A DNA stretch of 11,051 nucleotides from DASQVO01 sp035640715 (GTDB taxonomy: Bacteria; Actinomycetota; Actinomycetes; Streptosporangiales; Streptosporangiaceae). The stretch is taken from NCBI GenBank assembly GCA_035640715.1, contig DASQVO010000009.1, positions 1 to 11,051 of the forward strand, in the 5' to 3' direction. Within the stretch, counting starts at the first letter, position 1. Each line of letters begins with the position of its first letter. This document shows positions 1 to 6,783 of the stretch, one piece after another. The notes below the pieces were generated by a model. It searched no databases, was not told where the DNA came from, and worked only from the letters and a program-made list of their open reading frames with translations. The translations under genes were made by a program, and so were the position numbers.

Positions 1-716
1 CCGCGCAGATGGTCACCGAAGAAGGCCAGGATGCGCCGCCAGGAATCCTCCGCGGCGTCCTCCCGGTAGCCCATCCTGGCGAAGCTGGCCAGCGGCGCGA
101 GGGCACCGCTCGTCTCGCTCATGAAGCGGTGCCCGGCGCCTGGGTACACCTTGACGTCGTGCGGCACCCCGAGTGCGGTCAGTGCCTTCTCCAGCCGCTC
201 GGGCGGCTTGACCCCCATCGGGTCCCGCGCGCCGAAGCTGCCCACCACCGGGCAGGCACCCTCCAGAGCGGCCTCGGCGTCAGCGGGCACGTCACCGTAG
301 TTCACCGATGCGGCAGCGAAACCGTCCCGCGGCGCGCAGAGCAGTGCGAAGCCACCGCCCATGCAGAAGCCGATCACGCCCGTCTTCCCCGAGCAGTCCG
401 GTCGCGACGCGAGCCACGCCCGGGCCGCCTCGATAGCGGTGAAGGCCGGCCCAGATCCCGACCTGAGCTGCTGGATCGCGCCACGCACGCAGCGCATCCA
501 TGACTTGCCGGCGTAGAGGTCGGGCGCGAACGCGACGTACCCGGCGGCGGCGAGCCGGTCCGCGTGCCGCCTGATGTCATCGGTCAGGCCGAACAGTTCG
601 TGAATGACCACGACGCCGGGCCACCGGCCAGCCGGCGCACCGATCCCGGCGTGGCCGGGCATGGACAGGTAACCCTTGGCGACGCCACCGTCAGCGGGAA
701 ATGCGAGATCAGGCAT
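1..716 (-). CDS. Dienelactone hydrolase family protein (3' end cut by window edge)
   Basis: This is an alpha/beta-hydrolase of the dienelactone hydrolase (DLH) family. These enzymes use a Cys-His-Asp triad to hydrolyse dienelactone and related esters in the cytoplasm. The frame stays open from an ATG at 716 to the left edge, giving 238 full codons, and the family is usually 230-250 residues, so only a short tail should be missing. Visible family marks are HELFGL (family Glu at residue 40), the nucleophile elbow GFCMGGG (Cys 118), ARDP (Asp 165) and GHRF (His 196). A GTG two codons upstream (722) could also be the start; neither has a clear ribosome binding site. It lies 65 bases after mntH on the same strand. 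Whether it belongs to the monooxygenase operon is unknown. The family call is firm; the substrate is not known. Confidence 0.88.
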   Translation of the reverse strand, partial: MPDLAFPADGGVAKGYLSMPGHAGIGAPAGRWPGVVVIHELFGLTDDIRRHADRLAAAGYVAFAPDLYAGKSWMRCVRGAIQQLRSGSGPAFTAIEAARAWLASRPDCSGKTGVIGFCMGGGFALLCAPRDGFAAASVNYGDVPADAEAALEGACPVVGSFGARDPMGVKPPERLEKALTALGVPHDVKVYPGAGHRFMSETSGALAPLASFARMGYREDAAEDSWRRILAFFGDHLR

Positions 717-755
717 GCGCACAATGTCTCATATCGCCCTGACTGCGGTTAAGCT

Positions 756-780
756 CGCCGGCATTAAGCCAAGCCGGGCG
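756..780 (-). terminator. Possible hairpin terminator after mntH
   Basis: Immediately after the mntH stop codon, the arms 756-762 and 773-780 can pair as a 7-bp G/C stem with one bulged base and a 10-base loop. No run of U follows on the minus strand, so this is at best a factor-dependent or weak terminator, or an mRNA 3'-end stabiliser. The remaining bases up to the next gene (717-755) show no convincing promoter. Confidence 0.35.
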
Positions 781-781
781 C

Positions 782-2074
782 TCATCCTGCGAACATGACG
801 TAGACCAGATACAGATTCAGGGCGATGATCATCAACGCGATGCCGCCGGTCACCGCGGTGGTGATGCGGCGGTTGACCAGCGCGCCCATGATGTCCGCGC
901 GCCGGGTGAGCAGCAGCAGCGGCACCAGCGCGAACGGTATCCCGAAGGACAGCACCACCTGCGAGATCACCAGGCTGGCCGTGGCGGGGAGGCCGAGTGC
1001 CAGGACGGCCAGCGCGGGCAGCATGGTGAGCGCGCGCCGGATGAACAGCGGAATCCGGCGGCGGATGAAGCCCTGCATGACGACCTGGCCGGCGTAGGTC
1101 CCGACGCTTGAGGAGGACAGCCCGGAGGCGAGCAGCGCGACGGCGAACGCGAGCGCGGCGCCGCCGCCGACCAGATGGCCGAGCCCGGCATGCGCCGCCG
1201 CGATCGAATTCACCGGCTGGGCGCCGGTGCGGTTGAACAACGCGGCCGCGACGAAGAGCATCGCGAGGTTGATCAGCCCGGCGGCGCCGAGCGCGACCAG
1301 CACGTCCAGCCGCTGGAAACCCAGCAGCTCGCGGCGCTCGGCATCATTGCTGCACGACACGCGGGACTTCGTCAGCGCCGAATGCAGGTATACGACGTGC
1401 GGCATCACGGTCGCCCCGATAATGCCCGAGGCCAGCAGTATGCCGCTCGGGGCCAGGCGGGGCACGAACCCGGCCGCCATGCTGGCCGGCGACGCATGTA
1501 CCGCGACGAGATCGTAGGCGAAGCCGAGGGACACGATGCCGAGCAAGGCGGTGATCGCCAGCTCGAAGCGCCGGTAACCCCGCTGTTCCAGGGCCAGGAT
1601 GGCGAACGCGACGGCCGCGGTCATCAGCCCTGCCACCAGCGGCTGGACATGGAAGAGCATGTTCAGCCCGATCGCGGCGCCGACGAACTCGGCCAGGTCG
1701 GTCGCGATGGCGATGATCTCGGCCTGCGCCCACAGGCCGCGGGAGACGGCGCGCGGAAGATACTCGCGGCACAGCTCCGGCAGGTCACGGCCGGTGGCGA
1801 CGCCGACCTTGGCCGACAGGTACTGGACCATCATCGCCATCAGGTTCGCCACGGCGACGACCCAGGCCAGGCCATAGCCGAACTGCGAGCCCGCGGTGAA
1901 GTTTGTCGCGAAGTTGCCGGGGTCGACATAGGCGACGGCCGCGACGAACGCGGGGCCGAGCAGCGCCACGACCCCGCGTATCCGGCCGCGCGAGCGCAGC
2001 AGCCGGAACCCACTTCGGGTGGCAACACCGAGCTCGGCGGCCGGGAACGCGGAATCGGTGGTCAGCGGTACCAA
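782..2074 (-). CDS. mntH: NRAMP-family divalent metal (Mn2+/Fe2+) transporter MntH
   Basis: This is a proton-coupled importer of manganese and related divalent metals in the cytoplasmic membrane. The 430-residue product is a little longer than common MntH (about 410-430). It is mostly hydrophobic, with about eleven expected membrane helices. The two metal-site signatures are present: DPGN at residues 51-54 in the first helix and MPH at 224-226 in the sixth, followed by VYLHSAL. The stretch AQAEIIAIATDLAEF near 116-130 is also typical. The only start that keeps the full frame is a TTG at 2074. It lies one base after the groEL stop and has no visible ribosome binding site, so translation probably depends on ribosomes finishing groEL. 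A start further inside the gene is possible, because the first 30 residues are not part of the transporter core. No metal-responsive leader can fit in the one-base gap. Family assignment is firm; preferred metal is inferred. Confidence 0.93.
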   Translation of the reverse strand: MVPLTTDSAFPAAELGVATRSGFRLLRSRGRIRGVVALLGPAFVAAVAYVDPGNFATNFTAGSQFGYGLAWVVAVANLMAMMVQYLSAKVGVATGRDLPELCREYLPRAVSRGLWAQAEIIAIATDLAEFVGAAIGLNMLFHVQPLVAGLMTAAVAFAILALEQRGYRRFELAITALLGIVSLGFAYDLVAVHASPASMAAGFVPRLAPSGILLASGIIGATVMPHVVYLHSALTKSRVSCSNDAERRELLGFQRLDVLVALGAAGLINLAMLFVAAALFNRTGAQPVNSIAAAHAGLGHLVGGGAALAFAVALLASGLSSSSVGTYAGQVVMQGFIRRRIPLFIRRALTMLPALAVLALGLPATASLVISQVVLSFGIPFALVPLLLLTRRADIMGALVNRRITTAVTGGIALMIIALNLYLVYVMFAG

Positions 2075-2075
2075 T

Positions 2076-3767
2076 TCAGCCGACCGACGGGCCGAGCCCC
2101 AGCGACTGCGGAGTGCTCGGGTCCGGCGACGGCTGCTTCAGCCCCTCGTCGAGGGAGCCGAACTCGGTCATCAGCGCCGGGCTGCCGCCCCAGGGGGTCT
2201 GCTCCTCCGCGACCAGGGTGTTGGTGGTGAGCAGCAGCCCAGCCACCGAGGCGCCGTTCTGCAGGGCCGAGCGGGCCACCCGGAGCGGGTCGATGATGCC
2301 CATCTCGACCATGTTGCCGAACCGGCCCTCCAGGGCGTCGAAGCCCTCGTCCGGGCCCATGGGCCGGGTCTGGTCCACGATCTCGGTCCCGGAGTACCCT
2401 GCGTTGGCGGCGATCAGGTAGGCGGGCTCGGGCAGCGCGTGGCGGACGATGTCCACGCCGATGGCGTAGTCGCCGGTGACCTCCAGCTCGTCGAGCACCC
2501 CCTCGGCGTGCAGCAGCGCGGCGCCGCCGCCGGCCACGATGCCCTCGGCCATCGCGGCCCGCGTCGCCGACAGGGCGTCCTCCACGCGGTGCTGGAGTTC
2601 CTTCAGCTCCGCGCTGGTCGGGGCGCCGACGCTGATCACGGCGACCTTGCCGGACAGCGCGCCGATCCGCTCGGACAGGACGTCCTCGTCCACCCCGAAC
2701 GTCGCCCGCTCCAGCTCCGACCGCATCTGGGCCAGCCGGAACTGGACCGCGTCGGAGGAGCCGCCGCCGCCGATGATCGTGGTCCGGTCCGCGGTCACCC
2801 GGACCTGAGCCGCCCGGCCGAGCTGCTCGACCGTCATCGTCTCCAGGGTGAACCCGGAGTGGCGGCTGTAGACCGCGCCGCCGGTGAGCGCGGCGATGTC
2901 CTCCAGCTTGTGCAGCCGCCGGTCGCCGAACCCGGGTGCCCGGATCGCGACGCACTGGAAGATCCGGTTGACGTGGTTGTGCACGAGCATGCTCAGCGCC
3001 GTGCCCTCGACGTTCTCCGCGATGATGACCAGCGGGCGCGGCGCCCTCATGATCTTGTCCAGCAGCGGCATGAGCTGCTGGACCTTGGTGATCTTCTCGC
3101 TGCACAGCAGGATGTACGGGTCCTCGACGACCGCCTCCAGGGCGGCCGGGTTGGTCACCATGTACGGCGAGAGGTACCCGTTGTCGAACTCGAAGCCCTC
3201 GACGAACGTGACGCTCATCCCCGGCACCGGCGACTCCTCCACCGTGACGATGCCGCCGTCGCCGACGGTGTAGAGCGCCTCGGCGATCACCCCCCCGACC
3301 ATGTCGTCGTCGTTGGCCGAGATGGCCGCGACCCGCGCGTAGTCGGCCTCGGTCCGCACCGGGTGCGCGACGCCGCGCAGGTACTCGACCAGACGGCCGA
3401 CGGCCAGGTCGATGCCCCTCTTGACCAGCACCGGGTTGGCGCCCTTGCCGATGGCCTTCATGCCCTCCCGGACGATGGCCTGGGCGATCACCGTGGCGGT
3501 GGTGGTGCCGTCGCCGACGATGTCGTTCGTCTTGATCGCCGCTTCCTTGACCAGCTGCGCGCCCATGTTCTCGAACTGGTTCTTGAGATGGATCTCCCGC
3601 GCGATCGTCACGCCGTCGTTGGTGACGACCGGTGACCCGGTGATCTTTTCCAGGATGACATTGCGGCCCTTGGGACCGAGTGTCGACTTCACGGCTTCGG
3701 CGAGCTGGTCGACGCCGGCCAGCAGCAGGCTCCGGGCTTCCTCACTGAAACGCAGTTCCTTAGCCAC
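2076..3767 (-). CDS. groEL: Divergent 60-kDa chaperonin (GroEL) of the monooxygenase operon
   Basis: This is an ATP-driven folding chaperonin, 563 residues against about 540 for standard GroEL. Equatorial and ATP-site motifs are intact: LGPKGRNV (30-37), Asp 51, DGTTTATV (86-93), VEDAL with the catalytic Asp at 397, and EGIVAGGG (408-415). The apical domain (about 190-375) is clearly GroEL but divergent. The end lacks the Gly-Gly-Met tail of housekeeping GroEL; after WGG the last 35 or so residues are rich in Pro and Ser. The start is GTG 3767, preceded by GAAGGAG with 5-base spacing; the open frame further upstream is only G/C-run sequence. No groES is present here. In mycobacterial and rhodococcal mim/prm clusters a GroEL-like protein (MimG) is known to be needed to make active large hydroxylase subunit, and its place here fits that role. 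Confidence 0.95.
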   Translation of the reverse strand: MAKELRFSEEARSLLLAGVDQLAEAVKSTLGPKGRNVILEKITGSPVVTNDGVTIAREIHLKNQFENMGAQLVKEAAIKTNDIVGDGTTTATVIAQAIVREGMKAIGKGANPVLVKRGIDLAVGRLVEYLRGVAHPVRTEADYARVAAISANDDDMVGGVIAEALYTVGDGGIVTVEESPVPGMSVTFVEGFEFDNGYLSPYMVTNPAALEAVVEDPYILLCSEKITKVQQLMPLLDKIMRAPRPLVIIAENVEGTALSMLVHNHVNRIFQCVAIRAPGFGDRRLHKLEDIAALTGGAVYSRHSGFTLETMTVEQLGRAAQVRVTADRTTIIGGGGSSDAVQFRLAQMRSELERATFGVDEDVLSERIGALSGKVAVISVGAPTSAELKELQHRVEDALSATRAAMAEGIVAGGGAALLHAEGVLDELEVTGDYAIGVDIVRHALPEPAYLIAANAGYSGTEIVDQTRPMGPDEGFDALEGRFGNMVEMGIIDPLRVARSALQNGASVAGLLLTTNTLVAEEQTPWGGSPALMTEFGSLDEGLKQPSPDPSTPQSLGLGPSVG

Positions 3768-3882
3768 GAGCGCTCCTTCTTCTACCTGTGCTCTGGACGG
3801 GGACGCGGAGCGTCCCCCCGGGGGGTATGGGGGCGGGAGCCCCCCATGCGGGGGGTCACCGGGGGGTCGGCCCCCCCGGGGG
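3768..3882 (-). repeat. Intergenic region with three tandem G/C-run hairpins (adh-groEL)
   Basis: This 115-base gap is built from runs of five to seven G or C. In minus-strand order the transcript passes three stems. Arms 3859-3866 and 3872-3879 make 8 bp with a 5-base loop. Arms 3827-3833 and 3841-3847 make 7 bp with a 7-base loop. Arms 3799-3806 and 3810-3817 make 8 bp with a 3-base loop. A 12-base palindrome of six C and six G (3814-3825) and a direct repeat of GGGGGGTC (3850-3857, 3861-3868) also occur. The plus (template) strand has several closely spaced G runs able in principle to form a G-quadruplex. No U tract follows, and the groEL ribosome binding site (3773-3779) lies just beyond. 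The region may attenuate or process the mRNA before groEL. Confidence 0.7.
3773..3779 (-). promoter_or_regulatory. Ribosome binding site fixing the groEL start
   Basis: The minus strand reads GAAGGAG five bases before GTG 3767. This decides the start against longer in-frame choices up to 3944, whose added residues come only from the G/C-run spacer and match nothing in GroEL. Confidence 0.85.
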
Positions 3883-4911
3883 CTAACGGGGCACGAGAAT
3901 CGCGCGGCCGCGGACCCGCCCGGCGTCGAGATCGCCGAGCGCATCGACCGCGGCGTCCAGCGGGTAAGTGCGGGTGTGCAGGGTGACCTTGCCGGCCTGG
4001 GCCAGGGCCATCAGCTCGGCCAGCTCGCCCCAGGTACCGACGATGTTGCCGATGACGTTTCGTTCGGTCGAGATGATGTCCAGGGTCGGGATGTGCACGG
4101 TCCCGCCGTAGCCGATGACGAAGTACGAGCCAGCCGGCGCGGTCATGTTCCAGCCGTCCATCTCGGCGCCCTGCTCGGCCACGAAATCGAGCACGACCTC
4201 GGCACCGGCCCCGCCGGTCAGGTCCTTGACCGCCTCCACCTGGCGGCCGTCGGCCACCACAGTGTGCCGCGCGCCGAGCTGCTCGGCCAGCTTGAGGGCG
4301 TCCGGGTTGCGGTCCACGACGATGATCCGGGTGGCGGTCAGCGCGGCCAGGCACTGGATGCCGATGTGGCCCAGGCCGCCCGCGCCGATGACCACGCAGG
4401 TGGTGCCGGGGTACAGCAGCGGGATGGCCTTGCGGACGGCGTGGTAGGCGGTGATGCCCGCGTCGGCCAGCGCGGCGACGTCCTGCGGCCTGGTCTCCGG
4501 CTCCAGCTTCACGCAGGCCCGGGCCGAGGTCAGCAGGTACTCGGCCATGCCGCCGTCGGTGGACAGGCCGGGGAACGAGCTGCCCGCGCAGTGCATGTCA
4601 TCGCCGGCCCGGCAGGCGCGGCACAGCCCGCAGGTCGGCGTCGGGTGCAGGATGACGGTGTCGCCGACGGCCACGTTGGTGACCGCCGAGCCGACCTCGT
4701 GTACCCAGCCGGCGTTCTCGTGACCAAGGATGTAGGGCAGCGGCGTGCCCATCGCCGCGTCCCACTGGCCCTCGATGATGTGCAGGTCGGTGCGGCACAC
4801 CCCGGCGCCGCCGATCTTCACGATGACGTCGAGCGGCCCGCTGATCTTCGGCTCGGGGACGTCGTCGATCACCGGCTGGGAGTGAAACTTATGCAAGCGG
4901 ACGGCCTTCAC
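3883..4911 (-). CDS. Zinc-dependent alcohol dehydrogenase (MDR family), probable NAD-linked secondary alcohol dehydrogenase
   Basis: This is a 342-residue medium-chain dehydrogenase that oxidises an alcohol with NAD+. Catalytic zinc ligands are Cys 39 (GVCRTD), His 64 with Glu 65 (GHENAG), and probably Asp 150 in ADAGITAYHA, where Asp replaces the usual Cys, as in the Rhodococcus secondary alcohol dehydrogenase ADH-A. The structural zinc site is Cys 94, 97, 100 and 108. The Rossmann motif GAGGLGHIG (176-184) is followed by Asp 200 in VVDRN, which favours NAD over NADP. The start is GTG 4911 with AGGAGG four bases away; it overlaps the TGA of the upstream gene as GTGA, so the two are translationally coupled. 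In propane-oxidising Gordonia an NAD-dependent 2-propanol dehydrogenase follows prmABCD; the same job (2-propanol to acetone) is inferred here, but other alcohols remain possible. Confidence 0.94.
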   Translation of the reverse strand: MKAVRLHKFHSQPVIDDVPEPKISGPLDVIVKIGGAGVCRTDLHIIEGQWDAAMGTPLPYILGHENAGWVHEVGSAVTNVAVGDTVILHPTPTCGLCRACRAGDDMHCAGSSFPGLSTDGGMAEYLLTSARACVKLEPETRPQDVAALADAGITAYHAVRKAIPLLYPGTTCVVIGAGGLGHIGIQCLAALTATRIIVVDRNPDALKLAEQLGARHTVVADGRQVEAVKDLTGGAGAEVVLDFVAEQGAEMDGWNMTAPAGSYFVIGYGGTVHIPTLDIISTERNVIGNIVGTWGELAELMALAQAGKVTLHTRTYPLDAAVDALGDLDAGRVRGRAILVPR

Positions 4912-5666
4912 TGGTCCTCCTCGCCTCGCTCGCCTTGTCCAGGCGTGTCGTATCGGTGCTGGAGCATGCCACGGCAGATACTGCCGTTCGCCTCGAGGCT
5001 GATCCGGGTCGTGCGCGCCCGGCGCAGGTGCAGCGGCATGTCGTCCTCGCTGACCCTGGCCCCGGTGCGGGGGTCGATCAGCAGCGGCGCGTCGTCGCCG
5101 GCGGTGAGGCCGAGCTCCGCCCGGCGCTGCCGCAGCCGGGTCAGCGCGGGCGACGGCGGCACGTCGCCCAGAGCCAGGCCGGTCAGCTCCGCCGGCGTCC
5201 TGCCGCCGGCGATCAGCGGCCGGCACACCTGGTCGGTGCCGGCCATGACCGCCTTCCGCAGGAAGTCGGCGCGCAACTCGTGCAGCTCGCCGACCGCCTC
5301 CCCGTCGAACGAGCGCGCGAAGCCCGCGTGGGCGGCCACCCCCCCGTTGATGGCATCCGAGGCAAAGTGGTCCTCCAGCACCACTTCCGTGCTGCGCACG
5401 CCCGGCATCGCGGCGACTGTGTCGTAGGCGTCGGCCACCATCAGGAACGCGAAGTTGGGCGCGCAGAAGTACGTGGGCAGGCGCAGCCGGACCTGCGCGT
5501 CGCCGTCCGCGGAGACCTCGCAGGACGACACGAAGCCCAGGGCGGTGATGGGTTCGTCCAGCTCCGGGTCGCGCACCGTGGCCAGTGCCTCCAGCAGGCG
5601 GTCCGTGCCGGGGGACGGTTCCCCCGGCACGGATCCGCGCGACGCGGCGGTCAGCGGCGCAGTCAT
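4908..5666 (-). CDS. MIP18/DUF59-family (PaaD/SufT-like) protein with C-terminal extension
   Basis: The product is 252 residues. Residues about 22-100 match the MIP18 (DUF59) fold, with the signature VRDPELDEPITALGFV (31-46) and a lone Cys 68 in LPTYFCAP, in the place of the conserved Cys of the family. Family members help assemble or insert Fe-S clusters, or support metallo-oxygenases (PaaD, SufT). Ordinary members are about 100-150 residues, so the remaining 150, with Cys 148 and Cys 231 and an Arg-rich stretch near 177-223, are an added region I cannot assign. ATG 5666 overlaps the amidohydrolase stop as ATGA, and the 3' end overlaps adh as GTGA, so it is embedded in the operon. I infer a maturation role for the diiron hydroxylase or the reductase's [2Fe-2S] centre; this is not shown by sequence alone. 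Confidence 0.85.
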   Translation of the reverse strand: MTAPLTAASRGSVPGEPSPGTDRLLEALATVRDPELDEPITALGFVSSCEVSADGDAQVRLRLPTYFCAPNFAFLMVADAYDTVAAMPGVRSTEVVLEDHFASDAINGGVAAHAGFARSFDGEAVGELHELRADFLRKAVMAGTDQVCRPLIAGGRTPAELTGLALGDVPPSPALTRLRQRRAELGLTAGDDAPLLIDPRTGARVSEDDMPLHLRRARTTRISLEANGSICRGMLQHRYDTPGQGERGEEDQ

Positions 5667-6712
5667 GCTCCCCCGACCAGCTGTGCGTCCTCCTGCGCGG
5701 CCGGCGTGCCGGCCTCGGCCGGGAGCTGGCATTCCTTCGGCACCTCGATGCCGTAGAGCTTCGCCGCGTTCAGGCCGAGGATCTTCTTCTTCCCCGCCGT
5801 GGTCAGCCTGGGATAGTCGGAGAACTCCTCCCCCGGGTAGTCCCAGTCGACGAACCCCTCGATCTGCCACTTGGGCTCCCAGATGGCGTAGTCGCTGCCG
5901 AAGGTCATCTTGTCCTCACCGACCCAGAACAGCAGCTCGCCCATGACCTTGGCGAAGAACTTCGGCCGCGCGTGCATGAGGCCGCCGATGACGACCGACA
6001 GGCCGGCGTAGACGTTGGGCTCCTGCGTCGCCATGAAGCAGAAGTCCTCGATCCGGGGCAGGCCCACGTGCTCGACGATGAAGTTCAGGTCCGGGAAGTC
6101 GGTCGCCGCGTGGTCAACGTCGGAGACGTCGAAGGCGTCCTTGTCCAGCGGCCAGATCGTCGGGCCCTTGTGCACGTGGATGTTCTTGATGCCCATTTCC
6201 TGCGCGGCCTCCAGGTAGCGGTAGGCCGCCGGGTCGCTGAGCTTCCAGCCCCGGGATCCGCTGTTCCACTCGGCGGTGTAGAGCTTGATGCCCTTGGACC
6301 CGAAACGCTCGACGTTCTGCCGCAGCGTTTTCAGGCCCTCGTCACCGTCGCGCGGGTCGAAGCGGGTGTTGTAGATGAACTTGCCGGGGTGCTTCTCCCC
6401 CATCAGCGCGTTGCGCTCGGTGGTGTTGAAGCCCTCCTTGTACCACTCCTTCAGGTACGTGGGCTGGAAGACCGCCACATCCACGTACCCGTCCTCGAAG
6501 ACGTCCTTCATCAGGTCGTCCTCGGAGTACTTCTGGAAATGCCCGATCGGCCAGTGCGTCTCCTTCGGGCCGAGCGACTGGTAAGCGTGGAAGCACTCGA
6601 TCCAGCCCTTGGCGTACTGCTCCGCTCCCGGCACCCAATTGTCCGGAGCGGCATTCCAGTAGTGAATGTGGCTGTCGACCACGAAGTACTTCTCGCCGTT
6701 CTTCTCGTACAC
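5663..6712 (-). CDS. Amidohydrolase-family (amidohydro-rel / ACMSD-like) metal-dependent hydrolase
   Basis: This 349-residue TIM-barrel hydrolase belongs to the amidohydrolase-related family (hydrolases and decarboxylases such as ACMSD). Likely metal ligands are the HxH at His 15 and 17 (DSHIHYW), His 179 and/or 181 (HVHKG), His 215 (EHVGLPR) and Asp 274 (FGSDYAIW). The pattern is complete, so it should be active. The start is GTG 6712 with GAGGAGG four bases away. It follows prmD after 71 bases and overlaps the DUF59 gene by 4 bases. Such a protein is a recurrent member of actinobacterial prm/mim clusters, where I know of no established reaction; it may process a later pathway product or help mature the enzyme. 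The last 25 or so residues are Ala/Gly/Gln-rich and probably disordered. Family firm; substrate unknown. Confidence 0.92.
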   Translation of the reverse strand: MYEKNGEKYFVVDSHIHYWNAAPDNWVPGAEQYAKGWIECFHAYQSLGPKETHWPIGHFQKYSEDDLMKDVFEDGYVDVAVFQPTYLKEWYKEGFNTTERNALMGEKHPGKFIYNTRFDPRDGDEGLKTLRQNVERFGSKGIKLYTAEWNSGSRGWKLSDPAAYRYLEAAQEMGIKNIHVHKGPTIWPLDKDAFDVSDVDHAATDFPDLNFIVEHVGLPRIEDFCFMATQEPNVYAGLSVVIGGLMHARPKFFAKVMGELLFWVGEDKMTFGSDYAIWEPKWQIEGFVDWDYPGEEFSDYPRLTTAGKKKILGLNAAKLYGIEVPKECQLPAEAGTPAAQEDAQLVGGA

Positions 6713-6716
6713 CGTG

Positions 6717-6723
6717 CCTCCTC
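6717..6723 (-). promoter_or_regulatory. Ribosome binding site of the amidohydrolase gene
   Basis: GAGGAGG on the minus strand lies four bases before GTG 6712 and supports that non-ATG start. The rest of the 71-base gap after prmD (6713-6783) shows no strong hairpin or promoter. Confidence 0.8.
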
Positions 6724-6783
6724 GAACGGATGAATCCCCGGGGTAAATCGCCAGGCTGGACCGAGTGCCTCCGCCGCACGCCG

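Noticed and set aside
728..750. Possible promoter before the dienelactone hydrolase (TATGAG-like box)
   Set aside because: The box lies too close to the start codon and no matching -35 element is at the right distance.
1175..2230. 351-codon plus-strand open frame opposite mntH
   Set aside because: It is a shadow frame of mntH and crosses into groEL; composition is typical of reverse-strand GC artefact.
2019..3635. 538-codon open frame on the plus strand opposite groEL
   Set aside because: It is the antisense shadow of groEL in high-GC DNA. The product is Arg/Gly/Asp-rich low-complexity sequence with no recognisable domain, while groEL in the other strand is fully conserved.
3768..3944. Longer groEL start at 3944
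   Set aside because: The added residues come from the G/C-run spacer and the end of adh. A good ribosome binding site and the canonical GroEL N-terminus begin at GTG 3767.
4912..5226. Longer adh frame starting at 5226
   Set aside because: It runs out of phase through the DUF59 gene; the MDR N-terminus and ribosome binding site mark GTG 4911.
5667..5870. Longer DUF59 start at 5870
   Set aside because: The extra part is a shadow of the amidohydrolase gene; ATG 5666 in an ATGA overlap is the natural start.
6713..6783. CCCCGGGG palindrome between prmD and the amidohydrolase gene
   Set aside because: The palindrome has no loop and short arms, so it cannot form a stable hairpin by itself.
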